In this document: positions 8,406 through 16,826 of the stretch, one piece after another
How the letters are laid out: the number at the start of each line of letters is the position of its first letter
Position numbering within the stretch: position 1 is the first letter of the stretch
Assembly: GCA_944321565.1 (NCBI GenBank)
Contig: CALULT010000005.1
Coordinates: 1-64,000 of the forward strand
Source of the DNA: an uncultured Paraprevotella sp.
Lineage (GTDB): Bacteria; Bacteroidota; Bacteroidia; Bacteroidales; Bacteroidaceae
DNA: 64,000 nucleotides
Direction of reading: 5' to 3'
Position numbers and translations under genes: made by a program
Notes under the pieces: model-generated
Database searches by the model: none
What the model was told of the DNA's origin: nothing
Seen by the model: the letters and a program-made list of their open reading frames with translations, nothing else

Positions 8406-8881
8406 CATCCCTGAAAGACATCACCCACAGCCTGATTCTCACGGCAGGACTTCTTGTCCTGCCGCTTTCGGGTTGCGACACCAACACTGTGTCCCACCAT
8501 TACTGCCACATACCACCAGAAGGATGGAGGCGCAACGACACAGTGTACCTCCACACGGACACCTTGCAACAGGACGGCACTTACCAACTCAGTATCGGGT
8601 TGCGCTGCAACGACAAGTACCCATACAAAAGTATTTGGGTTGTCATTGAGAATTACTTCTCCCCTCCCCTTCTCGCATGGCACGACACAGTGGAATGCCA
8701 ATTGGTTGACTCGCTCAACCGCATGCAACGTGGCATCCGCGTTTACCAATATGACATCCCTGCCAGCAGACGGCAACTCCATAAGGGACAGGCCGGCCAA
8801 ATCCGTATTTGGCACTACATGCGACAGGAAAACCTTCCGGGTATCATGGATGTCGGCATCCGCATCCAACGTACTCAATAA
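8402..8881 (+). CDS. gldH: GldH-type lipoprotein
   Basis: A 159-residue lipoprotein. The signal peptide ends in a lipobox (LVLPLSGC, Cys at residue 25). The remainder contains the GldH features YQLSIGLRCNDKYPYKSIWV and a C-terminal beta-rich domain ending MDVGIRIQR. In flavobacteria GldH is required for gliding/T9SS-linked motility; orthologues occur in non-gliding Bacteroidales at this same position after ricT. Translationally coupled to ricT by a 4-nt overlap. It converges with rodA. Confidence 0.82.
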   Translation: MTSLKDITHSLILTAGLLVLPLSGCDTNTVSHHYCHIPPEGWRRNDTVYLHTDTLQQDGTYQLSIGLRCNDKYPYKSIWVVIENYFSPPLLAWHDTVECQLVDSLNRMQRGIRVYQYDIPASRRQLHKGQAGQIRIWHYMRQENLPGIMDVGIRIQRTQ

Positions 8882-8890
8882 AAGAGAACC

Positions 8891-10372
8891 TCACGAATTA
8901 CGCCGCGTAAGGTTGCGCCCCGCATCAATCCGCAAAAACACAAACAACAGAATCGTAAATCCCCAAAGGGACGAACCGCCATAGCTGAAGAAAGGCAAAG
9001 GAATGCCGATAACCGGTGTCAGCCCCAACACCATCCCCACATTAATAAACACATGGAAGAGGAACACGCTCATGACCCCATAGCCATAAATGCGGCCGAA
9101 AGCGTAAGGTTGCCGCTCTGCCAAATGAATAAGCCGCAACACCAACATAAGGAACAGCAACAACACCCCGGCAGCTCCCCAAAAACCTTCTTCCTCACCC
9201 ACCGTACAAAAAATGAAGTCCGTGTCCTGCTCAGGCACATATTTCAGCTTCGTCTGCGTCCCATTCAAGAAACCTTTCCCACGCAAACCACCCGAACCGA
9301 TGGCAATCTTCGCCTGATTGACATTGTATCCGGCACCCGCAGGGTCATCCTCCAATCCCAACAAAACATTAATACGCACCCGCTGATGTTCTTCCAACAC
9401 ATGATTCAACACATAGTCAGCGGAATAAAAGAATCCTATTGACCCTACTGCGAACAAGGCTATATAGAAATAGTGCAAGATGCGTTCACGCAAAGCCATG
9501 TAACACAAATAAACCACCATTCCAATGCAAACAGCCAACATCACCCATTTCACATTAAATGGAATCACCCACCAAGAAAAACCTAACACCAGCAACACCA
9601 ACCCTCCGCCATAAACCAATATATTGCGAGCCACAAGCGACCGGCCACAATAAACCCGCACCATACCAACCGTAAACAGTATGACCATTGCCAACACAAG
9701 GAACTCGCCCACGCTCGTGGGGACATACCCCATCATGGTGTGTTCGAAACGGACTCCCACCACGAAATAGGCCACCGCCGACACGCCTGCAAAAAGCACG
9801 GAACCGGGCATCCCTTCACGGTAAAGCACTAAAAAGAAAGCCAAATAAACCAAGGCAGACCCCGTCTCACGCTGCAAAATAATCAGCACTACGGGCACAA
9901 GTATCAAAGCCAGCGTGACCAAGAAATCTTTCCAACGGGATATGTTATAGCCATACGAAGACATGAACTTGGCCAAAGCCAAAGCCGTGGCACACTTGGC
10001 GAACTCGGCTGATTGGAAACTGAACGGCCCCACCTTAATCCAAGAATGCGAGCCCTTAATATCAGGAGCCAAGAATGGGGTGACAAACAACAACAACAAA
10101 AGAAAGGCATAGATAAAATAAGCAAACGTCTCATAAATCCGGTCGCTCAGCAACAATAGCACAAACCCCAATCCAAACGACGTGGCAATCCATATAATCT
10201 GCATACCTGAACGCGCCTCGAAGGAGAAGATATCCCCTTCTTGGTCGAAATCGTAGCTCGCCCCGCAGATGCTGATCCAACCGAATGCAAGCAAAGCCAC
10301 GTAAATCAAGATAGTCCACCAATCCAAGGAACGCCACACGCCCTTCTCTTTCTCATCTGTCAGCCGTTCCAT
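8891..10372 (-). CDS. rodA: Rod-shape peptidoglycan polymerase RodA
   Basis: About 493 residues, a polytopic SEDS-family protein (FtsW/RodA). It starts MERLTDEKEKGVWRSLDWWT and has roughly ten hydrophobic segments plus family motifs: KGSHSWIKVGPFSFQSAEFAK, AIGSGGLRGKGFLNGTQTKL, VPEQDTDFIFCTVGEEEG and the C-terminal IPLPFFSYGGSSLWG. It polymerises glycan strands together with PBP2. I chose the ATG at 10372, preceded by an AAAGG, rather than the frame's first start at 10435. The gene overlaps the end of mrdA by 20 nt and is the last gene of the mre operon. Confidence 0.93.
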   Translation of the reverse strand: MERLTDEKEKGVWRSLDWWTILIYVALLAFGWISICGASYDFDQEGDIFSFEARSGMQIIWIATSFGLGFVLLLLSDRIYETFAYFIYAFLLLLLFVTPFLAPDIKGSHSWIKVGPFSFQSAEFAKCATALALAKFMSSYGYNISRWKDFLVTLALILVPVVLIILQRETGSALVYLAFFLVLYREGMPGSVLFAGVSAVAYFVVGVRFEHTMMGYVPTSVGEFLVLAMVILFTVGMVRVYCGRSLVARNILVYGGGLVLLVLGFSWWVIPFNVKWVMLAVCIGMVVYLCYMALRERILHYFYIALFAVGSIGFFYSADYVLNHVLEEHQRVRINVLLGLEDDPAGAGYNVNQAKIAIGSGGLRGKGFLNGTQTKLKYVPEQDTDFIFCTVGEEEGFWGAAGVLLLFLMLVLRLIHLAERQPYAFGRIYGYGVMSVFLFHVFINVGMVLGLTPVIGIPLPFFSYGGSSLWGFTILLFVFLRIDAGRNLTRRNS

Positions 10373-12203
10373 AATCAATATGCCTTTTTTGGTACATCTC
10401 CGCTTTTTCCTCACTTTCCGGAGACAACTTTCCATTCAAATATTGCTCCATCATCAACGCACCGAGAGGAACCCCATAGTCTGCCCCCCAACCGCCATTT
10501 TCCACATACACGGCAATGGCAATCTTAGGGTCATTCATCGGAGCGAATCCCATAAACACGGAATGGTCGTGCCCACGGTTTTGTGCCGTACCAGTCTTCC
10601 CGCACACCTCAATCCCAGGAAGATTGGCCTTGCGGCACGTACCCGAAAGCACCGCACGGCGCATACCTTCCACCACCGTTTCATAATGCCGCCGTTCCAC
10701 CATCGTGTAACGCCGCCGCGTGTAAAGTGTGTCCAGCGTTTCACCTTGAATCTGCTTCACTACATGAGGCGTGATGAAATATCCCCTGTTGGCAATAGTA
10801 GCCCCCAGGTTGGCTATCTGCAAGGGAGTGGCGTTGACCTCACCCTGACCGATGGAAATACTGATGACCGTCAATCCGTTCCAAGAGCCACGATAAGCCT
10901 TGTCGTAGAATTGCGCATTCGGAATCAACCCGCGTTTCTCTCCCGGGATGTCAATCCCCAACCTGTAACCGAAACCCATAGACACCATATAATCCTTCCA
11001 TCTCGTCATGGCTTCTTGTACATCCTTGTATTTCTTCCTGTTGCTAAACATGTAATACAACCCCCAGCAGAAATAGGCATTACAGGAAGTCCCGATGGCC
11101 GGAACCAGCTTTGCCGGCGAGGCATGGCCATGGCATCCCACCTTCAATCCTCTATATATGAAACCATGATGACAAGGAAATGCCGTCTCGGGCGTGATAA
11201 TACCTTCCTGCAGGAACGTCAGGGCTTGGGTCGTCTTGAATGTCGAACCGGGCGGGAATTGCCCCATAATGGCCCGGTTCAACAAAGGCTTCATGGGGTC
11301 ACGTGTCATTTTGAGATGGTTCTTCCCTCGTTGCCGTCCCACCATGATGCGCGGGTCGTATGTGGGAGCCGACACCATACACAGGATTTCTCCCGTAGCA
11401 GGTTCTATGGCTACGATGCTGCCCAACTTGCCTTCCATCAAACGTTCGCCTAAGGCCTGCAGGTCGCGGTCGAGCCCCAATGTGAGATTCTTCCCCGGCA
11501 CAGGCCTCGTGTCCAGTTTCCCATCCCTGTATCGTCCTTTGATGCGGCCACGGGCGTCGCGCAAAAGGATTTGTGTCCCCTTCTCGCCACGCAACTGTTT
11601 CTCATAAGCCCGCTCCACGCCTTGCTTCCCGATAAAATCACCATTTTGGTAATAATCATCTTCCTCCACATCGGCAGGAGAAACTTCACCTATATCGCCC
11701 AACAACAAAGCCGCATGGGGCGATTGATACTGGCGAATAGAACGCCGCTGCACATAAAAGCCATGAAAACGGAACAGTTTCTCTTGGAACACACAGAACT
11801 CTTCGGAAGAAAGTTGGCTCATGAACAGTTGCTGTGTGTAACGCGAATAACCTGGATTATGACGTCGATCCTTGATTTCAGCCATACGCTTGACATAGTA
11901 CTCCTTCGTAATGCCCAAGCTCTCGCACAAATCAAGCGTATCCACCCCCTCTTGTTCGGACATGACAACCATAATGTCATAAGACGGCTGATTATAAACC
12001 AGCAAATGGCCGTGGCGGTCGGTAATAACCCCGCGCGAAGGATACTGCACCCGCTTCAGCAAGGCATTGGAATCGGCATTCTTCTTGTAGTCATCGCTCA
12101 TAATCTGCAAAGCAAACAAGCGGACAATGTAAATCAGCACGATGACCACCGCCACCCCGCCAATCACATATTTCCGTTTTTCCAAGTCGTACTTACCCGC
12201 CAT
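10353..12203 (-). CDS. mrdA: Penicillin-binding protein 2 (transpeptidase)
   Basis: A 616-residue class B PBP with an N-terminal membrane segment (about 12-31), a dimerisation/pedestal domain starting near RVQYPSRGVITDRHG, and the transpeptidase domain with SxxK in GSTFKTTQ, SxN-like SCN in GTSCNAYF, and KTGTAQN. It crosslinks peptidoglycan for lateral wall growth with RodA. It overlaps mreD by 11 nt and rodA by 20 nt, so the three are translationally coupled. Confidence 0.94.
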   Translation of the reverse strand: MAGKYDLEKRKYVIGGVAVVIVLIYIVRLFALQIMSDDYKKNADSNALLKRVQYPSRGVITDRHGHLLVYNQPSYDIMVVMSEQEGVDTLDLCESLGITKEYYVKRMAEIKDRRHNPGYSRYTQQLFMSQLSSEEFCVFQEKLFRFHGFYVQRRSIRQYQSPHAALLLGDIGEVSPADVEEDDYYQNGDFIGKQGVERAYEKQLRGEKGTQILLRDARGRIKGRYRDGKLDTRPVPGKNLTLGLDRDLQALGERLMEGKLGSIVAIEPATGEILCMVSAPTYDPRIMVGRQRGKNHLKMTRDPMKPLLNRAIMGQFPPGSTFKTTQALTFLQEGIITPETAFPCHHGFIYRGLKVGCHGHASPAKLVPAIGTSCNAYFCWGLYYMFSNRKKYKDVQEAMTRWKDYMVSMGFGYRLGIDIPGEKRGLIPNAQFYDKAYRGSWNGLTVISISIGQGEVNATPLQIANLGATIANRGYFITPHVVKQIQGETLDTLYTRRRYTMVERRHYETVVEGMRRAVLSGTCRKANLPGIEVCGKTGTAQNRGHDHSVFMGFAPMNDPKIAIAVYVENGGWGADYGVPLGALMMEQYLNGKLSPESEEKAEMYQKRHIDYGTADR

Positions 12204-12720
12204 GAACCGTGTCCCTATTTTTCTTTCCTTGCAAACGACCCAACACCAAAACCAGCATCAACGTCAACGCGCTGCTACCCACATAAGCAATCAACATGTC
12301 TATCGGATTGAAAAACGAAAAGAGCTCGAACAGCAACATCGCCGCCTGATGACATAAAACCAACGAAGTGACATAGCCGACATATTTCCAACGCCCCAAC
12401 GTGCGATAAGTAGGCGCAAGACCTTCCCCTCCGTCTTTCGGGGTGAACAAACGCAACAAAACCGGTGCGCACAAAGCCGTGAATGTCATGGAAGCCGCCC
12501 CCAATCCTGGCGTAGCGGTGAAGATGTCGGCAACCAACCCCACGAAAAAGCCCCATAGCAACCACTCGCTACGCGAGGCCTCCAATGAAAAAAGACAAAA
12601 CACATAGACATAAACGACAGGAGTAGCATACCCCCACAGATGGACATGGTTGAATACCAACACCTGAAGGGCAACCAAAGCCAAAGCCCACCCCAAACGG
12701 TTAAAAACATTTTGTGCCAT
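12193..12720 (-). CDS. mreD: Rod shape-determining protein MreD
   Basis: A 175-residue integral membrane protein with about five hydrophobic helices. Sequence conservation in MreD is low, but a central RSEWLLWGFFVGLVADIFTA (loop plus helix) and its position between mreC and mrdA are typical. It is a membrane component of the elongasome that links MreBC to the PBP2/RodA pair. Confidence 0.87.
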   Translation of the reverse strand: MAQNVFNRLGWALALVALQVLVFNHVHLWGYATPVVYVYVFCLFSLEASRSEWLLWGFFVGLVADIFTATPGLGAASMTFTALCAPVLLRLFTPKDGGEGLAPTYRTLGRWKYVGYVTSLVLCHQAAMLLFELFSFFNPIDMLIAYVGSSALTLMLVLVLGRLQGKKNRDTVHGG

Positions 12721-12734
12721 GCGTGTTTACTCCT

Positions 12735-13583
12735 CTATTTTTCGAACGCCACCTGACGTTGCAAGCTGTCTATCTCCACCCGGTTGGGAGACGTCAGCAC
12801 ACAAACCTCCCGCAAACGGGCAAAATCCGTCCCAAGATTCACCTTTAGCCTATAAGAAAGACCATCCTCGGAGTTCTCTATCTCTTTCACCCGCCCCACA
12901 AAAATCCCGGCGGGAAACACAGCCGAAAAACCACTCGTTTCCACCGTCATGCCTTCTTTTAAACGGGCATGGCGCGGAATGTCCACCAACGAAGCATAAA
13001 GAGGATGGCGACCGTCCCACTGCAAATACCCAAAATAGTCTGTCCCTCGTAACCGGCAGCTCAAATTCGACTTGCCGTTCAACAGGGGCATGACAATGGC
13101 ATAATGTGGCGACGTGAGATAAACGATGCCCACTACGCCCGTGCCACATACTACCCCCATTTCAGGACGCACCCCGTCAGCCTCTCCCTTGTTGATGGTC
13201 AAATAATTGTCACGTCTGCTCCATGAGCCGTTCACAACCTCGGCCTCAACCAGCCCGAAACCGTCCAGGAGCTTTTCCTGCCGCCTTTCAGTGTAAGTGG
13301 AATCATGCGTGGCACGGACTAACAAGCCAGTGAGTTTTTTCACCTGCTGTTCAAGCATAATGTTACGACGTGTCAGTTCCCTGTTGCGTTCACCCAATGT
13401 CATATAAGCCCACGCATCCGACTCCCATTCCAATATTTTTCCCGAAACCGTATTGGCCGCAGTGAACCACACGCTTCCCTGATAGAAATTGAAGCGAAAC
13501 AACAAGCACAAACTGGTTCCTTCCAAAAGAATGAAAAGGAACCAGTAACTATACTTTTTCAAAAAATCCAGCAAGCCTCGCAC
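12735..13583 (-). CDS. mreC: Rod shape-determining protein MreC
   Basis: A 282-residue protein with a short cytoplasmic tail, one transmembrane helix (about 12-30), a coiled-coil (about 60-95) and the periplasmic beta-domain (EVVNGSWSRRDNYLTINKGE, GVVCGTGVVGIVYL, KEGMTVETSGFSAVFPAGIF). The start is a GTG at 13583. It is supported by a strong Shine-Dalgarno-like GGGGGAGGA 7-8 nt upstream, unusual for Bacteroidetes genes, and by lack of a better ATG. It forms the periplasmic scaffold of the elongasome. Confidence 0.91.
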   Translation of the reverse strand: MRGLLDFLKKYSYWFLFILLEGTSLCLLFRFNFYQGSVWFTAANTVSGKILEWESDAWAYMTLGERNRELTRRNIMLEQQVKKLTGLLVRATHDSTYTERRQEKLLDGFGLVEAEVVNGSWSRRDNYLTINKGEADGVRPEMGVVCGTGVVGIVYLTSPHYAIVMPLLNGKSNLSCRLRGTDYFGYLQWDGRHPLYASLVDIPRHARLKEGMTVETSGFSAVFPAGIFVGRVKEIENSEDGLSYRLKVNLGTDFARLREVCVLTSPNRVEIDSLQRQVAFEK

Positions 13584-13604
13584 AACTTATCCTCCCCCGC
13601 GTGC

Positions 13605-14624
13605 TTACATCAGGAAAGAGAAGTTGTTCACGTTCTTCAGGGCGATGCCCGTCCCTTTAGCCACACTGTGCAACGGGTCATCGGCAATGTGGAAAGGAAT
13701 GTTGATTTTGTCCGTCAAACGTTTGTCCAAACCACGCAACAACGCACCTCCCCCCGTCAGGTAAATCCCGTTATGGACAATATCTGCATACAGCTCGGGC
13801 GGCGTGTTTTCCAGCGCGCTCAATACAGCTGTTTCGATTCGCGCGATGGATTTCTCCATGCAGTGGGCCACTTCCTGGTAGCACACCGGCACCTTCATCG
13901 GCAAGGCCGTGATGCGGTTCGGACCATCCACGACGTAATCCTCGGGCGCATCCTCGCCCAGTTCCGTCAACGCCGCACCCACATGTATCTTGATACGCTC
14001 GGCCATGCGCTCGCTCACCTTCACGTTGTGTTGCCGGCTCATATATTCCTGTATGTCCGCCGTCAACGCGTCACCGGCCAAACGAATAGAATTATTCGAC
14101 ACGATACCCCCCAGTGAAATCACAGCAATTTCCGTAGAACCGCCACCGATATCGACTATCATGTTGCCCTCGGGAGCCTCCACGTCAATGCCCATACCGA
14201 TGGCCGCAGCCATCGGTTCATAAATGAGGTACACGTCACGTCCTCCTGCATGCTCCGCCGAGTCGCGCACAGCACGCAATTCCACTTCAGTAGAACCGGA
14301 AGGAACGCCGATGACCATTCTGAGCGACGGCGAAAACAAACGGCTACCCGTATGAACCATACGGATAAGCCCACGTATCATCTGTTCGCAAGCATAGAAA
14401 TCGGCAATCACGCCCTCGCGCAACGGGCGCACCGTACGGATGTTCTCATGCGTCTTCTCGTACATCAGCTTAGCCCGTTCGCCCACGGCAATCATCTTGT
14501 CCGTCCGCTTGTCTAAAGCCACCACCGACGGCTCGTCCACCACGATTTTCCCTCCGCTGGTGATGATGGTGTTCGCCGTCCCCAAGTCCATGGCTATTTC
14601 TTGGGTGAATGAAAAGAATCCCAT
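13605..14624 (-). CDS. mreB: Rod shape-determining actin homologue MreB
   Basis: A 339-residue actin-like ATPase. It begins MGFFSFTQEIAMDLGTANTI (membrane-associating tail then phosphate 1 motif DLGTANT) and carries PSVVALDK, DIGGGSTEIAVISLGGIV (phosphate 2), VPSGSTEVE and an adenosine motif near IYLTGGGALLRGLDKRL. I start at 14624 instead of 14681, because the longer version adds a basic, non-conserved stretch. It directs lateral wall synthesis. It is the second gene of the minus-strand unit, after the IMP cyclohydrolase gene. Confidence 0.95.
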   Translation of the reverse strand: MGFFSFTQEIAMDLGTANTIITSGGKIVVDEPSVVALDKRTDKMIAVGERAKLMYEKTHENIRTVRPLREGVIADFYACEQMIRGLIRMVHTGSRLFSPSLRMVIGVPSGSTEVELRAVRDSAEHAGGRDVYLIYEPMAAAIGMGIDVEAPEGNMIVDIGGGSTEIAVISLGGIVSNNSIRLAGDALTADIQEYMSRQHNVKVSERMAERIKIHVGAALTELGEDAPEDYVVDGPNRITALPMKVPVCYQEVAHCMEKSIARIETAVLSALENTPPELYADIVHNGIYLTGGGALLRGLDKRLTDKINIPFHIADDPLHSVAKGTGIALKNVNNFSFLM

Positions 14625-14702
14625 TGTCTTCGATTTATCCTGTTTGATAAGTATTTCCAAACCTCCCCTGCCCCGTCGCACGGGAGAACGCCTCTCTTCT
14701 TT

Positions 14703-15302
14703 TTACTCTTTTCCTTCAAAATAAGCATGTATAGCCGTGTCGTAATGGCTGCTCACGCCAAAAGCCCGAGTAGCAAACCACCGGCGGTCTTCCACATCCG
14801 TCTGTGCCCCTTTCTGGTTCAGCAAGTCCAGCAACGGCTGGTATTCAGCTTTGCTCGGCACGATGACCACATCCTTGAAGTTTTTGGCTCCGGCACGGAT
14901 GAGCGAAATGCCGCCTATGTCGATTTTCTCTATGATATCAGCCTCGGAAGCCCCGCTGGCCACCGTGTCCTCGAACGGATACAAATCCACGATGACCAAA
15001 TCTATTTCGGGAATGTCGTATTGCTTCATCTGTGCTTCGTCTTCCGCCAAGCCGCGACGTCCCAGGATGCCGCCGAATATTTTGGGATGGAGAGTCTTCA
15101 CGCGCCCACCCAAAATGGACGGATAAGTGGTCACTTCCTCCACGGCCTGACAGGGATAGCCCAATCCTTCTATAAACTTCTGTGTACCACCGGTGGAAAG
15201 GAATTTCACGCCTTCTTCATGCAATTTCTTCAGCAACGCGTCCAAACCGTCTTTATGAAATACGGACACCAACGCCGTCTTGATTTTCTTAGTCTCAGCC
15301 AT
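14703..15302 (-). CDS. purH: Stand-alone IMP cyclohydrolase (PurH N-terminal domain)
   Basis: A 199-residue protein that matches only the first domain (MGS-like/IMP cyclohydrolase) of bifunctional PurH. Typical motifs are KTALVSVFHKDGLDALLKKL, LSTGGTQKFIEGLG, GGRVKTLHPKIFGGILGRRG, VIVDLYPFEDTV and ENIDIGG-like EKIDIGGISLIRAGAKN. It ends cleanly at AIHAYFEGKE, the domain boundary in E. coli PurH; the usual ~300-residue AICAR transformylase part is missing, and mreB follows within 80 nt. It should close FAICAR to IMP; the formyl transfer step must be supplied by a gene outside the window. The synteny with mreB is common in Bacteroidales. Confidence 0.88.
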   Translation of the reverse strand: MAETKKIKTALVSVFHKDGLDALLKKLHEEGVKFLSTGGTQKFIEGLGYPCQAVEEVTTYPSILGGRVKTLHPKIFGGILGRRGLAEDEAQMKQYDIPEIDLVIVDLYPFEDTVASGASEADIIEKIDIGGISLIRAGAKNFKDVVIVPSKAEYQPLLDLLNQKGAQTDVEDRRWFATRAFGVSSHYDTAIHAYFEGKE

Positions 15303-15332
15303 AGTCTTACTCCTAATTTACAATTTAAAGTG

Positions 15333-15482
15333 CAAAGATAATGCAAACCGAGCGCAGGACAAAACAAATCTATTTGTTTTTCATGCCGAGGTGAAGCTTA
15401 TCTTCTACAAAGATAATGCAAACCGAGCGCAGGACAAAACAATTCTATTTATTTTTCATGCGGAGGTGAAGCCTATCTTATC
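15333..15482 (-). repeat. Tandem duplication of a 75-bp promoter-bearing unit upstream of purH
   Basis: Units 15333-15407 and 15408-15482 differ at about four positions in their first 68 bases. Read on the minus strand, each unit carries a full consensus promoter: TTG, 19-nt spacer, TATCTTTG (-7 boxes at 15333-15340 and 15408-15415; the -33 TTG of the proximal unit is 15360-15362). The proximal promoter would start transcription about 25 nt before the purH ATG. Confidence 0.8.
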
Positions 15483-15592
15483 AAAAATACGAATCTACAC
15501 CATGTCCATTGGCCTTTAGCTACTTAAAAACTTTGCTTTCCGCAAAATTTCATGTGGACAGACATGCCAAGCCCGCCTTCATCGCCCCGCCT

Positions 15593-16288
15593 TCAGGCTA
15601 TCCCCATCAAGTGCAACAGCACAGGCGTGAACAACGCTGTAAGCAAACCATTCAGAATCAACCCGAGGCTGGCATACGCCCCATAAATGTGCCCGTATTC
15701 CATGGCGCGCGAAGTGCCCACGGCATGCGATGCCGTACCCATACTAAGGCTTTGGGCAATGGAACTCCGCACATGTCCCACCTCAAGTATCTTGAATCCG
15801 AACACGGCTCCGAACAGCCCCACCAACACCACGATAGCCGCAGTAAGCGAGGGAATGCCCTGCAATGACGCGGACACCTCCATTGCAATAGGCGTGGTAA
15901 CAGATTTAGGTGCCAACGAGATAATCACTGCATCCGACGCACCCATCCACTTCGCCGTAAATACCACGGAAACAATGCCGACAAAACATCCTGTCAATTG
16001 GGAAACCAACAACGGCACCAACTGGCGGCGAATGCTCTTCAACTGCAAATAAAGAGGTACGCCCAAAGCCACAATAGCCGGCTTAAGCCAAAAATCAATA
16101 ATGGACGCGCTCTCGGCATACGATGAATAAGGCATACCCGTCAACTTAAGAAAACCCATCAAAAAAAGGATTGACAACAAAATAGGATTGAGCACCACCC
16201 ATCCCGTGCGCGCCTGCAAACGTTTAGCCGCAAAGAAAACAGCAAACGTAAGGGCGATGAGAAAAAAATCACTTTCTAAATATTCCAT
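15593..16288 (-). CDS. lrgB: LrgB/YohK-family membrane protein
   Basis: A 231-residue protein with about seven to eight hydrophobic segments and the LrgB signatures PLYLQLKSIRRQLVPLLVSQ, SLAPKSVTTPIAMEVS and GTASHAVGTSRAME. Relatives (LrgB, CidB, YohK) act with small holin-like LrgA partners in murein hydrolase control and, in some organisms, pyruvate or glycolate transport. It overlaps the upstream lrgA by 20 nt. Confidence 0.88.
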   Translation of the reverse strand: MEYLESDFFLIALTFAVFFAAKRLQARTGWVVLNPILLSILFLMGFLKLTGMPYSSYAESASIIDFWLKPAIVALGVPLYLQLKSIRRQLVPLLVSQLTGCFVGIVSVVFTAKWMGASDAVIISLAPKSVTTPIAMEVSASLQGIPSLTAAIVVLVGLFGAVFGFKILEVGHVRSSIAQSLSMGTASHAVGTSRAMEYGHIYGAYASLGLILNGLLTALFTPVLLHLMGIA

Positions 16289-16619
16289 GTTTCCTTACCC
16301 ATTGATGTACGTGTCCCGTGACAATCAAAACCAACACCGTGCTGACTACCGTGGCCGTGACAATCGGCCAAAACTCCGCTGCAATCACATCGAAATAAAG
16401 CATTAACGCCACACCGGGCGGAACAAAGAAAAAGCCCATGTTCCCCACCAAGAAGTCCGAAATCCCCTTCACCCAACGCAGCTTCACCCAACCCAACTGC
16501 AAAAAAGCCGTCAAGAGAAGCATGCCGATGATGCTGCCCGGCAATTTCACCCCCGTAGCCCACACCACGAAGTCGCCCAACGCCAGGCAACCGAACAAGA
16601 CCGTACACTGTTTGACCAT
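16269..16619 (-). CDS. lrgA: LrgA/CidA-family holin-like protein
   Basis: A 116-residue membrane protein with four hydrophobic segments and the family motif LPGSIIGMLLLTAFLQLGWV, then LVGNMGFFFVPPGVALM. It pairs with the LrgB-like protein encoded directly downstream (20-nt overlap). I start at the ATG at 16619; a GTG codon lies immediately upstream at 16622. A promoter is visible 31 nt upstream (16650-16680). Confidence 0.86.
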   Translation of the reverse strand: MVKQCTVLFGCLALGDFVVWATGVKLPGSIIGMLLLTAFLQLGWVKLRWVKGISDFLVGNMGFFFVPPGVALMLYFDVIAAEFWPIVTATVVSTVLVLIVTGHVHQWVRKHGIFRK

Positions 16620-16649
16620 CACTAAATCTCTTTACCTGTAAAAACGCTG

Positions 16650-16680
16650 CAAAGTTAAGGCTTTCCAACAAAACAGCCAA
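16650..16680 (-). promoter_or_regulatory. lrgAB promoter
   Basis: On the minus strand TTG (16678-16680), a 20-nt spacer and TAACTTTG (16650-16657) match the Bacteroidetes primary sigma factor consensus. Confidence 0.65.
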
Positions 16681-16788
16681 CAAGAAAAGAAATAGATTTT
16701 GTGACAGATTTGACATATCTGTTTCCATGCCCTACTATAAAGCAAAAGAAAAGCCTAGGCAAAAGCGACAGCCAAAAGGATTTATCAC

Positions 16789-16796
16789 TAACTTTG
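16789..16796 (+). promoter_or_regulatory. Promoter -7 element of the alkaline phosphatase gene (TAACTTTG)
   Basis: TAACTTTG lies 30 nt before the ATG at 16827. I see no clear TTG at the expected distance and no recognisable Pho box. Confidence 0.5.
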
Positions 16797-16826
16797 ACCC
16801 CAAGAACTTAATCTATCTTTCATCAA

